This document shows, piece after piece, positions 8,616-17,495 of a DNA stretch of 64,000 nucleotides. Location of the stretch: assembly GCF_041358175.1 (NCBI RefSeq), contig NZ_JBGKBE010000010.1, forward strand, positions 1-64,000, written 5' to 3'. The stretch comes from Muriicola sp041358175 (GTDB lineage Bacteria; Bacteroidota; Bacteroidia; Flavobacteriales; Flavobacteriaceae). The position numbers were made by a program, and so were the translations under genes. The stretch's first letter is position 1. The number at the start of each line of letters is the position of its first letter. The notes below the pieces were generated by a model. It ran no database searches and had not been told where the DNA came from. It saw only the letters and a list, made by a program, of their open reading frames with translations.

Positions 8616-11600
8616 TTATTCTTCCAATCTGATATCCAAGCCCAAACCTTTAAGTTCGTGCATCAATACGTTGAAAGATTCTGGTAATCCAGGTTCCGGC
8701 ATGGTTTCGCCTTTTACGATCGACTCGTAAGTTTTGGCCCTTCCGATAACGTCATCCGACTTTACAGTAAGGATTTCCCTTAATGTTGCCGACGCGCCAT
8801 ATGCCTGCAGTGCCCAAACTTCCATCTCTCCAAATCGCTGTCCACCAAACTGGGCTTTTCCTCCCAGGGGTTGCTGCGTTATCAAAGAATACGGTCCTAT
8901 GGAACGTGCGTGCATCTTATCATCGACCATATGTCCTAATTTCAGCATGTAGATCACACCTACAGTTGCTGCCTGGTCGAATCGTTCACCGGTTCCTCCA
9001 TCGTACAGATAGGTATGCCCGAATTGAGGAACACCTGCTTCTTCTGTCAGATTATCGATCTGTTCAATGGTGGCCCCATCAAAGATCGGAGTGGCAAATT
9101 TCTTGTCTAATTTCTGACCTGCCCATCCGAGAACTGTTTCGTAAATCTGCCCGATATTCATCCTCGAAGGTACTCCCAGAGGGTTTAATACGATATCTAC
9201 GGGCGTTCCGTCTTCAAGGAAAGGCATGTCTTCCTGGCGAACAATACGGGCAACAATACCTTTGTTTCCGTGTCGTCCTGCCATCTTATCCCCTACCTTC
9301 AGTTTTCTCTTCTTGGCGATATATACCTTAGCCAGTTTCATGATCCCAGCAGGAAGTTCATCCCCGACAGAAATAGTAAACTTATCTCTTCTGAGATTCC
9401 CCTGCAGATCGTTTAACTTGATCTTATAATTGTGCAGAAGATCAGCTACCATCGCATTGGTTGCCTTGTCTGTTGTCCAGCTTCCGCTAACCAGGTGGGC
9501 GAAATCATCCACAGCGTTCAGCATCTTCATGGTGTATTTCTTACCCTTAGGTAATACTTCTTCCCCCAGATCATTGGCAACCCCCTGAGAGGTTTTTCCA
9601 TTGATCATTTTAAAAAGTTTTTCCACCAGAACATCTTTCAGCTCCTGAAATTTTACTTCATATTCAAGTTCCAGCGCGTTGATCGCTTCCTTGTCTTCAG
9701 ATCGCTTTCGCTTATCCTTGATCGACCTGGAGAATAATTTCTTGTCGATTACCACACCCCTCAATGAAGGAGATGCTTTTAAGGAGGCGTCTTTTACATC
9801 TCCGGCTTTATCCCCGAAAATTGCCCTGAGCAGTTTCTCTTCCGGAGTTGGATCTGATTCTCCCTTAGGAGTAATCTTCCCGATTAGAATGTCTCCCGGT
9901 TTTACCTCGGCCCCAATACGAATCATTCCGTATTCATCAAGGTCCTTGGTTGCTTCTTCTGAAACGTTGGGAATATCATTGGTAAGCTCTTCAGCTCCCA
10001 GCTTAGTGTCCCTAACTTCCAGAGAATATTCATCGATATGGATGGAGGTGAAAATATCTTCACGGACCACCTTTTCTGAGATTACTATAGCATCCTCAAA
10101 ATTGTATCCTTTCCATGGCATAAAGGCCACTTTCAAGTTTCTACCTAGGGCCAGTTCTCCACTTTCGGTGGCATAACCCTCACAGAGAACCTGACCTTTC
10201 TTAACCTTGTCACCTTTCTTAACGATCGGCTTAAGGTTGATACTGGTTCCCTGGTTGGTTTTCCTGAACTTAACCAACTCGTAGGTCTTTGAATCGTCCT
10301 CAAAACTCACCATACGTTCCTCTTCGGATCTGCTGTATTTGATGGTGATCTTCTTGGAATCTACATACTCAATTACTCCGTCTCCCTCAGCATTGATCAA
10401 TACTCTTGAATCTGAAGCCACCTGTCTTTCTAGTCCGGTCCCAACAATAGGCGACTGGGGTTTTAAGAGAGGTACAGCCTGACGCATCATGTTTGATCCC
10501 ATCAACGCCCTGTTGGCATCATCGTGTTCCAGAAAAGGAATAAGAGAAGCCGAAATAGAGGCAATCTGATTAGGTGCAACGTCTGTATAGTTTACTTCTG
10601 AAGGATCTACTACGGGGAAATCTCCTTCTTCACGGGCAATGACCTTTTCACGATCAATGGTTCCGTCTTTCTTCAGAGGGATATTCGCCTGAGAGATCTT
10701 CATTCCTTCTTCTTCTTCCGCACTGAGGTAGATAAATTCTTTGGTATCAACTTTTCCTTTAACAACCTTACGATAAGGAGTTTCCAGGAAGCCCATTGAA
10801 TTGACTTTTGCAAAAACAGACAGAGAAGAAATAAGTCCGATATTAGGTCCTTCCGGCGTTTCAATAGGACAAAGTCGGCCGTAATGAGTATAATGAACGT
10901 CCCTTACCTCAAAACCGGCTCTTTCCCTTGATAAACCACCTGGCCCTAGTGCAGACAACCTCCTTTTGTGCGTAATTTCCGCGAGGGGGTTCGTCTGGTC
11001 CATAAACTGTGAGAGCTGATTCGTCCCAAAGAAAGAATTGATCACAGAAGAGAGTGTCTTCGCGTTAATCAGATCGATCGGGGTAAATACTTCATTATCC
11101 CTTACGTTCATCCTTTCACGGATTGTTCTTGCCATACGGGCAAGACCAACACCGAACTGAGAAGAAAGTTGTTCCCCAACTGTCCTTACCCTTCGGTTAG
11201 AAAGGTGATCGATATCATCAATCTCTGCCTTGGAATTAATCAATTCAATAAGATACTTGATGATGGTGATGATATCCTCTTTAGTAAGGACCTGTTTGTC
11301 CATCCCGATATCAAGTCCCAGTTTTTTATTCATCCGGTACCTTCCTACTTCACCCAGGTTGTATCTCTGATCAGAGAAGAACAACTTGTCGATAATACCT
11401 CTGGCTGTTTCTTCATCCGGCGGTTCAGCATTTCTCAACTGGCGGTAGATGTGTTCAACCGCTTCTTTTTCAGAGTTGGTAGGGTCTTTTTGCAGGGTAT
11501 TGTGAATAATGGCATAATCACTCTGCGCATTATTCTCCTTGTGCAATAAAATCGTTTTTACATCAGCGTCAATGATCTGCTGAATATGATCTTTTTCCAG

Positions 11601-12425
11601 TACAGTATCCCTGTCGAGGACGATCTCGTTTCTTTCAATAGAAACAACCTCCCCAGTATCTTCATCCACGAAATCTTCATGCCAGGTATTGAGAACTCTG
11701 GCAGCGAGTTTTCTGCCCAATACCTTGGTAAGGCCAGTTTTGGAAACTTTTACCTCCTCAGATAGGTCGAAGATCTCAAGGATATCCTTATCTCTTTCGA
11801 AACCAATAGCCCTGAATAAAGTGGTTACTGGTAATTTTTTCTTTCGGTCGATATAAGCGTACATAACGCTGTTGATATCGGTCGCGAATTCAATCCAGGA
11901 TCCTTTAAATGGGATTACCCGGGCAGAGTATAATTTAGTTCCGTTTGCGTGGAACGACTGTCCGAAGAAAACTCCCGGAGAACGGTGCAGCTGAGAAACT
12001 ACAACACGCTCGGCTCCATTGATCACAAAAGTTCCACTGGGGGTCATGTAAGGAATCGTTCCCAGGTATACATCCTGTACAATGGTTTCAAAATCCTCAT
12101 GTTCGGGATCTGTACAGTAGAGTTTTAGCCTTGCCTTCAGTGGCACGCTATAGGTGAGACCCCGCTCAATACACTCCTGGATGGAGTAACGTGGCGGATC
12201 TATGAAATAATCAAGGAACTCCAGCACAAACTGGTTCCTCGTATCGGTGATGGGAAAGTTTTCCATGAAGGTGTTGTACAAGCCTTCATTGCCCCTTTCG
12301 TCAGATTTTGTTTCAAGCTGAAAAAAATCTTGAAATGACTTAATCTGAATGTCCAAGAAATCCGGATAATCCGGTATGTTCTTAGCGGATGCGAAACTTA
12401 TTCTTTCAGTTTGTTTTGTGAACAT
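8616..12425 (-). CDS. rpoB: DNA-directed RNA polymerase subunit beta
   Basis: This is the RNA polymerase beta subunit, 1269 residues and full length. The rifampicin-pocket segment reads QLSQFMDQTNPLAEITHKRR. It is followed by SALGPGGLSRERAGFEV, with the Gln, Asp, His, Arg and Ser positions classically changed in resistant mutants all in the sensitive state. The C-terminal part carries the GDKMAGRHGNKG block that contacts beta' near the active site. The gene follows rplL after a 131-base spacer with an internal hairpin, which may tune polymerase output relative to ribosomal protein output. Confidence 0.99.
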   Translation of the reverse strand: MFTKQTERISFASAKNIPDYPDFLDIQIKSFQDFFQLETKSDERGNEGLYNTFMENFPITDTRNQFVLEFLDYFIDPPRYSIQECIERGLTYSVPLKARLKLYCTDPEHEDFETIVQDVYLGTIPYMTPSGTFVINGAERVVVSQLHRSPGVFFGQSFHANGTKLYSARVIPFKGSWIEFATDINSVMYAYIDRKKKLPVTTLFRAIGFERDKDILEIFDLSEEVKVSKTGLTKVLGRKLAARVLNTWHEDFVDEDTGEVVSIERNEIVLDRDTVLEKDHIQQIIDADVKTILLHKENNAQSDYAIIHNTLQKDPTNSEKEAVEHIYRQLRNAEPPDEETARGIIDKLFFSDQRYNLGEVGRYRMNKKLGLDIGMDKQVLTKEDIITIIKYLIELINSKAEIDDIDHLSNRRVRTVGEQLSSQFGVGLARMARTIRERMNVRDNEVFTPIDLINAKTLSSVINSFFGTNQLSQFMDQTNPLAEITHKRRLSALGPGGLSRERAGFEVRDVHYTHYGRLCPIETPEGPNIGLISSLSVFAKVNSMGFLETPYRKVVKGKVDTKEFIYLSAEEEEGMKISQANIPLKKDGTIDREKVIAREEGDFPVVDPSEVNYTDVAPNQIASISASLIPFLEHDDANRALMGSNMMRQAVPLLKPQSPIVGTGLERQVASDSRVLINAEGDGVIEYVDSKKITIKYSRSEEERMVSFEDDSKTYELVKFRKTNQGTSINLKPIVKKGDKVKKGQVLCEGYATESGELALGRNLKVAFMPWKGYNFEDAIVISEKVVREDIFTSIHIDEYSLEVRDTKLGAEELTNDIPNVSEEATKDLDEYGMIRIGAEVKPGDILIGKITPKGESDPTPEEKLLRAIFGDKAGDVKDASLKASPSLRGVVIDKKLFSRSIKDKRKRSEDKEAINALELEYEVKFQELKDVLVEKLFKMINGKTSQGVANDLGEEVLPKGKKYTMKMLNAVDDFAHLVSGSWTTDKATNAMVADLLHNYKIKLNDLQGNLRRDKFTISVGDELPAGIMKLAKVYIAKKRKLKVGDKMAGRHGNKGIVARIVRQEDMPFLEDGTPVDIVLNPLGVPSRMNIGQIYETVLGWAGQKLDKKFATPIFDGATIEQIDNLTEEAGVPQFGHTYLYDGGTGERFDQAATVGVIYMLKLGHMVDDKMHARSIGPYSLITQQPLGGKAQFGGQRFGEMEVWALQAYGASATLREILTVKSDDVIGRAKTYESIVKGETMPEPGLPESFNVLMHELKGLGLDIRLEE

Positions 12426-12464
12426 CTATGGACAAAATTTTGAACGTGAATACTATAATGGGTT

Positions 12465-12482
12465 GTATACGACTTCGTATAC
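12465..12482. repeat. 18-bp palindrome in the rpoB leader
   Basis: GTATACGA / TCGTATAC (12465-12472 with 12475-12482) surround a 2-base centre, 40 bases upstream of the rpoB start codon. It is a near-perfect dyad. Its function is unknown: it could be a protein-binding site in DNA or a small mRNA hairpin. Confidence 0.6.
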
Positions 12483-12494
12483 TATCTATAAAAG

Positions 12495-12535
12495 GGTTTA
12501 GGTCTAGCCACCCAGAGGGCGGAAAGACCTAAACC
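12495..12535 (-). promoter_or_regulatory. Hairpin between rplL and rpoB (attenuator or processing site)
   Basis: Perfect 11-bp arms GGTTTAGGTCT / AGACCTAAACC (12495-12505 with 12525-12535) enclose a GC-rich 19-base interior that can pair further. On the transcript it lies just downstream of the rplL stop codon. The sequence after it is only CTTTTA, so it is a weak terminator at best. The same position in E. coli holds an attenuator and an RNase III site, so partial termination or RNA processing is the likely role here. Confidence 0.65.
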
Positions 12536-12556
12536 AAAACCATATGGTCGTCGCAA

Positions 12557-12937
12557 TTATTTAAGCTCAACTTCTGCTCCTGCTTCTTCCAAAGATTTTT
12601 TGATGCCTTCAGCTTCGTCTTTAGACACAGCTTCTTTAACGGCTTTTGGTGCGCTGTCAACAATGTCTTTAGCATCTTTCAGTCCAAGACCAGTTAATTC
12701 TTTCACCAATTTAACTACGGCGAGTTTAGATCCACCTGCAGCTGTAAGGATAACATCAAATTCTGTTTTCTCTTCTGCGGCTTCAGCTTCTCCACCTCCG
12801 GCAGCACCACCAGCAACAGCTACAGCTGCAGCAGCGGGCTCAATACCGTATTCTTCTTTTAGGATATCAGCTAATTCGTTCACTTCTTTTACAGTGAGAT
12901 TAACCAATTGTTCTGCGAAATCTTTTAAATCTGCCAT
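12557..12937 (-). CDS. rplL: 50S ribosomal protein L7/L12
   Basis: This is the stalk protein that recruits translational GTPases to the large subunit. At 126 residues it has the usual three parts: an N-terminal dimerisation helix region (1-32), an Ala/Gly-rich flexible hinge (about 33-55) and the C-terminal factor-binding domain. That domain includes GGSKLAVVKLVKELTGLGLK at about 69-88. It sits directly after rplJ, whose product anchors it to the ribosome, and before rpoB. Codons are strongly biased, as expected for a very highly expressed gene. Confidence 0.99.
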   Translation of the reverse strand: MADLKDFAEQLVNLTVKEVNELADILKEEYGIEPAAAAVAVAGGAAGGGEAEAAEEKTEFDVILTAAGGSKLAVVKLVKELTGLGLKDAKDIVDSAPKAVKEAVSKDEAEGIKKSLEEAGAEVELK

Positions 12938-12990
12938 TTTTCTATCGTTTAATAAAATTTTAAAATTATGCTTGTTTTAGTGCGTACTGA

Positions 12991-13506
12991 TTATTTTTCT
13001 GATAAGGTTTTCAGGATACCGGCCAGTTTGCCACCACCCGACTTAAGGCCGGAGATTACATTCTTAGCAGGAGACTGGAGCAATCCGATGATATCACCGA
13101 TTACTTCTTCCTTCGATTTAATACCTACCAGGGTTTCCAACTTATCATCTCCTACAAAGATGGCCTCTTCAATAAAGGCACCTTTAAGTAAGGGTTTATC
13201 CGATTTTTTACGAAAGGTTTTGATAAGTTTTGCCGGGGCATTCCCGGTTTCGGAGAACATTAAAGAGGTATTGCCCGCAAGCACCTCCGGAAGTTCACCA
13301 AATTCTTTGTCAGAAGCCTCCATGGCTTTTGCCAATAAAGTGTTCTTCACCACTGACAACTTGATATTTGCCTTAAAGCAGGCTCTTCTCAAATCTGAAG
13401 TGGTCATAGCGTCCAAGCCCGAAATATCTGCCAGATAAATGGTAGTATTCTCGGCCAGTTGCGCAGTCAGATCTTTTATTACTATAGCTTTTTCTTCTCT
13501 TGTCAT
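12991..13506 (-). CDS. rplJ: 50S ribosomal protein L10
   Basis: L10 binds 23S rRNA and carries the L7/L12 dimers of the ribosomal stalk. It is 171 residues long. The N-terminal RNA-binding part includes the IYLADISGLDAMTTSDLRR region. The C-terminal helix (around GLKSGGGKLAGILKTLSEK) is the likely L12 docking segment. It is placed between rplA and rplL with an 18-base gap to rplA. In well-studied bacteria L10-L12 represses its own mRNA, but I could not identify such a site here. Confidence 0.98.
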   Translation of the reverse strand: MTREEKAIVIKDLTAQLAENTTIYLADISGLDAMTTSDLRRACFKANIKLSVVKNTLLAKAMEASDKEFGELPEVLAGNTSLMFSETGNAPAKLIKTFRKKSDKPLLKGAFIEEAIFVGDDKLETLVGIKSKEEVIGDIIGLLQSPAKNVISGLKSGGGKLAGILKTLSEK

Positions 13507-13524
13507 TACGTTACATTTTCAGAA

Positions 13525-14214
13525 TTAAACCGCTTTTGGATCTAATTGTACACTGGGACTCATGGTACTTGACATGTAAATGCTTTTCATGTACACACCT
13601 TTGGCCGCTGTGGGCTTCATCTTATTCAGGGTATCTAAAAGTTCTTTGGCGTTGCCAGCGATCTTGTCAGCCGAAAAAGAAGCTTTTCCGATGGCCGCAT
13701 GGACAATTCCAGTCTTATCTACCTTAAAATCGATTTTACCTGCTTTTACCTCAGAGACCGCTTTAGCGATATCCATGGTTACTGTTCCGGTCTTTGGATT
13801 GGGCATGAGTCCACGAGGTCCGAGAATTCTTCCCAGAGGTCCAAGTTTACCCATTACGCTTGGCATGGTGATGATCACATCAACATCGGTCCAACCGCCC
13901 TTGATCTTATCCAGATACTCATCTAATCCGACGAAATCTGCACCGGCTTCTGTAGCTTCCGCCTCTTTATCTGGAGTTACCAGTGCTAAAACTTTTACAT
14001 CTTTTCCTGTTCCGTGTGGTAGGGTTACTACTCCACGAACCATCTGATTTGCTTTTCTGGGATCTACTCCCAAACGAACAGCCAGATCAACGGATGCGTC
14101 AAATTTAGTATTGGTAATTTCCTTTATAAGGGACGAAGCCTCTTCTATGGAATAGAGCTTATCTTTTTCAATTTTAGCCCTGGCTTCCTTTTGCTTCTTA
14201 GTTAACTTTGCCAT
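13525..14214 (-). CDS. rplA: 50S ribosomal protein L1
   Basis: L1 forms the mobile L1 stalk that helps move deacylated tRNA out of the E site. Its 229-residue length is normal. The conserved segment GPLGRILGPRGLMPNPKTGT is at about 124-143. The gene follows rplK by 21 bases. In many bacteria L1 also represses the rplK-rplA mRNA by binding its leader. No clear L1-site mimic was recognised here. Confidence 0.98.
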   Translation of the reverse strand: MAKLTKKQKEARAKIEKDKLYSIEEASSLIKEITNTKFDASVDLAVRLGVDPRKANQMVRGVVTLPHGTGKDVKVLALVTPDKEAEATEAGADFVGLDEYLDKIKGGWTDVDVIITMPSVMGKLGPLGRILGPRGLMPNPKTGTVTMDIAKAVSEVKAGKIDFKVDKTGIVHAAIGKASFSADKIAGNAKELLDTLNKMKPTAAKGVYMKSIYMSSTMSPSVQLDPKAV

Positions 14215-14235
14215 ATAAAAATGCTTTATAAGATT

Positions 14236-14673
14236 TTAAAAAGGTCTTTTACCTGCAACTTTGAGACCCATAGATCTCGCAGTACCGGCGACCATGCTCA
14301 TTGCCGATTCAACAGTAAATGCATTTAAATCTACCATTTTGTCTTCTGCAATTGCCTTAACCTGATCCCAGGTAACGTTTCCTGATTTTACTCGGTTAGG
14401 TTCGCCAGATCCTTTTTTAATCTTAGCCGCTTCCATAAGTTGTACTGCCGCTGGCGGTGTCTTTACGACAAAGTCGAACGACTTGTCTTTATACACGGTG
14501 ATAACCACAGGCAGGATCTTACCCTGCTTGTCCTGAGTTCTGGCATTAAATTGCTTACAGAACTCCATGATGTTAACGCCGGCAGCACCTAAAGCGGGTC
14601 CAACCGGTGGCGATGGATTCGCGACACCTCCCCTAACTTGTAGTTTAACTACTTTACTTACTTCTTTTGCCAT
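14236..14673 (-). CDS. rplK: 50S ribosomal protein L11
   Basis: L11 forms the GTPase-associated centre with 23S rRNA helices 43/44. It is needed for RelA-type stringent signalling and is the site of thiopeptide action. It has 145 residues. The Pro-rich hinge NPSPPVGPALGAAGVNIMEF is at about 19-38. The C-terminal rRNA-binding domain includes the GTARSMGLKV segment near the end. A 70-base AT-rich spacer separates it from nusG. Confidence 0.98.
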   Translation of the reverse strand: MAKEVSKVVKLQVRGGVANPSPPVGPALGAAGVNIMEFCKQFNARTQDKQGKILPVVITVYKDKSFDFVVKTPPAAVQLMEAAKIKKGSGEPNRVKSGNVTWDQVKAIAEDKMVDLNAFTVESAMSMVAGTARSMGLKVAGKRPF

Positions 14674-14743
14674 TGTTTAAAATTAAATTTCAAACCGTGT
14701 TTAATTTGGAAGCAACACAGCTCTTATATATGTAACACTTGTA

Positions 14744-15295
14744 TTAAACTTTTTCTACCTGCATATAGCTGAGTTCCAGAGGAGTCTTTCTCCCAAAAAT
14801 CTTTACCATCACCTCCAGCTTTCTCTTTTCTTCATTGATACGTTCAACGGTTCCATTAAAGCCGTTGAATGGACCATCTATTACTTTTACGGTCTCACCT
14901 AAAACAAAAGGTATGGCTACACTGTCTGTATTTACAGCCAGTTCATCCACCTTACCAAGCATACGGTTTACTTCCGATTTCCTCAGCGGGACAGGATCAC
15001 CACCTTTAGTTTCTCCTAAAAAGCCAATTACATTGGTAATAGACCTTATAATATGTACCATTTCTCCTCCCAGGTTGGCTTTGATCATAATGTATCCAGG
15101 AAAGTATACTCTCTCCTTGTTGATCTTTTTTCCATTCCTGATCTGAACAACTTTTTCTGTTGGTACAAGAACCTCTTCCAGATAGTCACCAAAACCGGCT
15201 CTTTCTACTTCAGATTCGATATAGCCTTTGATCTTGTTTTCCTGACCACTAACGGCTCTTACCACATACCATTTTTTCTCCAATACTTCAGACAT
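14744..15295 (-). CDS. nusG: Transcription termination/antitermination factor NusG
   Basis: NusG binds the RNA polymerase clamp helices. It modulates elongation and pausing and links transcription to the ribosome or Rho. At 183 residues it has the NGN domain (about 8-120, starting KWYVVRAVSGQE) and a C-terminal KOW domain (about 128-183, containing VIDGPFNGFNGTVERI). It lies 8 bases after secE, the standard secE-nusG pair before rplKAJL. Confidence 0.98.
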   Translation of the reverse strand: MSEVLEKKWYVVRAVSGQENKIKGYIESEVERAGFGDYLEEVLVPTEKVVQIRNGKKINKERVYFPGYIMIKANLGGEMVHIIRSITNVIGFLGETKGGDPVPLRKSEVNRMLGKVDELAVNTDSVAIPFVLGETVKVIDGPFNGFNGTVERINEEKRKLEVMVKIFGRKTPLELSYMQVEKV

Positions 15296-15303
15296 AGAAC
15301 CGA

Positions 15304-15489
15304 TTAATTTAAGGTATCAAAATACAGTTGAATTAACTTGCTAAAAACCGTATCCACACCCCAGGTAGCCAAGGCGAATAAAATGGAAAATACAGCGACA
15401 ATTACCATCAGGTTTGAAGACTCTGCCCTGGTGGGCAAAGTAACATTGTGCTTCAATTCTTCAAAAGATTCTTTAATATAGGTAATCAT
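15304..15489 (-). CDS. secE: Preprotein translocase subunit SecE
   Basis: SecE is the small essential subunit that clamps SecY in the inner-membrane protein channel. The ATG at 15489 gives 61 residues: an amphipathic N-terminal helix (MITYIKESFEELKHNVTLP) and one membrane span at about 27-46. A longer frame exists upstream but would translate through tRNA-Trp, so I reject it. The short single-span form is normal outside the Enterobacteria. Confidence 0.96.
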   Translation of the reverse strand: MITYIKESFEELKHNVTLPTRAESSNLMVIVAVFSILFALATWGVDTVFSKLIQLYFDTLN

Positions 15490-15553
15490 CTTGTACTTGT
15501 TTTTGGGTTGTGAAATTCTTCTTAGATAATTTTTCCAACCGTCTCTGTTTGTG

Positions 15554-15626
15554 CACGGGAGGAGAGACTCGAACTCCCGACACCTGGTTTTGGAGACCAG
15601 TGCTCTACCAACTGAGCTACACCCGT
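15554..15626 (-). tRNA. tRNA-Trp (CCA anticodon)
   Basis: The cloverleaf is 73 bases. The anticodon arm CTGGT-CTCCAAA-ACCAG presents CCA for Trp, and the T-loop is TTCGAGT. The discriminator base is G, as in bacterial tRNA-Trp. The acceptor stem ACGGGTG / CTCCCGT has a T-T mismatch at pair 6-67. The 3' CCA is not encoded. It lies between tuf and secE in the same transcript. Confidence 0.95.
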
Positions 15627-15643
15627 ATTTATTTACATTGAAA

Positions 15644-15667
15644 GGCATCCCGCCGTAGCGGGATACC
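15644..15667 (-). terminator. Hairpin after tuf (weak terminator or processing signal)
   Basis: The 10-bp stem GGCATCCCGC / GCGGGATACC (one G-T wobble on the transcript) has a CGTA loop. It lies 24 bases after the tuf stop codon and 18 bases before tRNA-Trp. Only TTTC follows on the transcript, so it may end some transcripts while letting others continue into tRNA-Trp and secE. Stabilising the tuf 3' end is an alternative. Confidence 0.6.
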
Positions 15668-15691
15668 CTTAATTATATAAACTTTTACTTT

Positions 15692-16879
15692 TTAATCTAA
15701 AATTTTGGTGACCTGTCCGGCTCCTACAGTTCTACCTCCCTCACGGATAGCGAAACGCAGTCCGACGCTAAGGGCAATAGGCTGAAGAAGATCAACAGTA
15801 ATGGTAAGGTTATCCCCAGGCATTACCATCTCAACACCACTAGGAAGATTAATAGTTCCAGTAACGTCGGTTGTTCTTACATAGAACTGTGGACGATAGT
15901 TGTTGTGAAATGGAGTGTGTCTTCCGCCTTCTTCTTTTTTAAGGATATAAACTTCCGCTTCAAATTTGGCATGTGGTGTAACCGATCCCGGCTTACAAAT
16001 AACCATACCCCTTTTGATGTCAGACTTCTCAATACCTCTTAAAAGGATACCTACGTTATCACCAGCTTCTCCTCTGTCAAGGATTTTACGGAACATTTCA
16101 ACCCCTGTAATTGTAGAAGTCAATTTTTCAGCTCCCATCCCGATGATATCTACTGGATCTCCTGTGTTAGCCACCCCGGTCTCAATTCTTCCGGTAGCAA
16201 CTGTTCCACGTCCTGTGATAGTGAATACATCTTCAACTGGCATAAGGAATGGCTTGTCTACATCCCTTTCCGGCAATTCGATCCATGTATCAACAGCTTC
16301 CATCAACTCCATTACAGTATCTACCCATTTTTGCTCCCCGTTGAGGGCTCCAAGAGCAGAACCAGAAATTACAGGTCCGTTATCACCATCGTACTCGTAG
16401 AAAGAAAGCAATTCTCTTACTTCCATTTCAACAAGCTCTAACAATTCTTCATCATCCACCATGTCTACCTTATTAAGGAATACAACAATACGTGGAATTC
16501 CCACCTGACGTCCTAAAAGGATGTGCTCACGGGTTTGTGGCATCGGTCCGTCAGTTGCAGCAACAACTAGGATCGCTCCGTCCATCTGAGCAGCACCTGT
16601 AACCATGTTCTTTACATAGTCGGCGTGACCAGGACAATCTACGTGAGCATAGTGACGATTTGCAGTCTGATACTCAACGTGTGACGTATTGATCGTAATA
16701 CCCCTTTCTTTTTCTTCAGGAGCATTATCAATAGAATCAAAACTTCTTACTTCAGACAATCCTGCGTTGGATAATACTGTAGTAATAGCTGCTGTCAATG
16801 TAGTTTTACCGTGATCTACGTGTCCAATAGTACCAATATTTAAGTGCGGTTTGGAACGATCAAAAGTTTCCTTTGCCAT
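15692..16879 (-). CDS. tuf: Elongation factor Tu
   Basis: EF-Tu delivers aminoacyl-tRNA to the ribosomal A site using GTP. It has 395 residues. GTPase motifs are GHVDHGKT at 19-26, DCPGH near 81 and NKVD near 136. Domains 2 and 3 follow, with the conserved C-terminal GGRTVGAGQVTKILD. It is placed between tRNA-Thr(GGT) and tRNA-Trp, the common tRNA-tuf-tRNA-secE arrangement. The leader has no Shine-Dalgarno despite the certainly high expression. A near-match to the -7 box (AACATTTG) lies at 16915-16922 but lacks the first T, so I do not call a separate promoter. Confidence 0.99.
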   Translation of the reverse strand: MAKETFDRSKPHLNIGTIGHVDHGKTTLTAAITTVLSNAGLSEVRSFDSIDNAPEEKERGITINTSHVEYQTANRHYAHVDCPGHADYVKNMVTGAAQMDGAILVVAATDGPMPQTREHILLGRQVGIPRIVVFLNKVDMVDDEELLELVEMEVRELLSFYEYDGDNGPVISGSALGALNGEQKWVDTVMELMEAVDTWIELPERDVDKPFLMPVEDVFTITGRGTVATGRIETGVANTGDPVDIIGMGAEKLTSTITGVEMFRKILDRGEAGDNVGILLRGIEKSDIKRGMVICKPGSVTPHAKFEAEVYILKKEEGGRHTPFHNNYRPQFYVRTTDVTGTINLPSGVEMVMPGDNLTITVDLLQPIALSVGLRFAIREGGRTVGAGQVTKILD

Positions 16880-16933
16880 TTTTGTGAATTTTAATCTTAG
16901 TTTATATTAGTGTACAAATGTTTTTCTTCGCAG

Positions 16934-17005
16934 AGCCAACGACGGGAATTGAACCCGTGACCTCTTCCTTACCAAGGAAACGCTCTACCCCTGAGCTACG
17001 TCGGC
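16934..17005 (-). tRNA. tRNA-Thr (GGT anticodon)
   Basis: The cloverleaf is 72 bases. The acceptor stem is GCCGACG / CGTTGGC, and the anticodon loop TTGGTAA presents GGT, reading ACC/ACT. The T-loop is TTCAATT and the discriminator is T. It is the last tRNA before tuf. Confidence 0.95.
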
Positions 17006-17092
17006 ATTTTGGGTGTTTAGTTTATGTTCAGGGACGTGACCACACCCTTGCAACCATCACCCCAAACAGCAAACGTTTACTCAAAGTTCTAG

Positions 17093-17165
17093 AGCGGGAG
17101 ACCGGGTTCGAACCGGCGACATTCAGCTTGGAAGGCTGACGCTCTACCAACTGAGCTACTCCCGC
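17093..17165 (-). tRNA. tRNA-Gly (TCC anticodon)
   Basis: The cloverleaf is 73 bases. The acceptor stem GCGGGAG / CTCCCGC is perfectly paired. The anticodon stem is TCAGC / GCTGA with loop CTTCCAA, giving TCC for GGA/GGG. The T-loop is TTCGAAC. Confidence 0.96.
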
Positions 17166-17269
17166 ATTAATTTTGGTATTCCAATATGTCAGGGGATTTC
17201 TCCCGAACGCTTTTTTCTCTTCTGCAATGCTCCGCAATTCAATGTGGCACTGCTCTCAGATAATTTTCG

Positions 17270-17351
<82 letters not shown>

Positions 17352-17372
17352 TCTTTTTTATTCCTTTTTTAG

Positions 17373-17446
17373 AGCCGATAGAGGGACTCGAACCCACGAC
17401 CTGCTGATTACAAATCAGCTGCTCTAGCCAGCTGAGCTACATCGGC
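17373..17446 (-). tRNA. tRNA-Thr (TGT anticodon)
   Basis: The cloverleaf is 74 bases. The acceptor stem is GCCGATG / TATCGGC. The anticodon stem GCTGA / TCAGC has loop TTTGTAA, giving TGT for ACA. It is the first gene of the tRNA-tuf transcript and sits about 40 bases after the predicted start point. Confidence 0.95.
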
Positions 17447-17472
17447 TTTAAGCGCCTTTAAATGCATAAAAA

Positions 17473-17494
17473 AGTCCGCTATTTCTAACGGACT
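17473..17494 (-). terminator. Rho-independent terminator of hpf
   Basis: The 6-bp stem AGTCCG / CGGACT (17473-17478 with 17489-17494) is followed on the minus strand by a T-run (17472-17467). It lies 38 bases after the hpf stop codon. Its first arm coincides with the predicted start point of the tRNA-tuf operon. Confidence 0.7.
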
Positions 17495-17495
17495 G

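Noticed and set aside
12465..12482. loxP-like site (ACTTCGTATA occurs in the rpoB leader)
   Set aside because: The arms are only 8 bp with a 2-base centre, against 13-bp arms and an 8-base spacer in loxP; there is no recombinase of that type nearby.
15490..15648. N-terminal extension of SecE by 53 residues
   Set aside because: The extension would be translated from tRNA-Trp; the SecE family start is the ATG at 15489.
16915..16922. Separate tuf promoter (AACATTTG)
   Set aside because: It lacks the first T of TAnnTTTG. The strong promoter before tRNA-Thr(TGT) is enough to explain expression.
16918..17237. Short frames on both strands around the tRNA genes
   Set aside because: They run through tRNA-Thr and tRNA-Gly sequences and resemble the usual tRNA mistranslation products.
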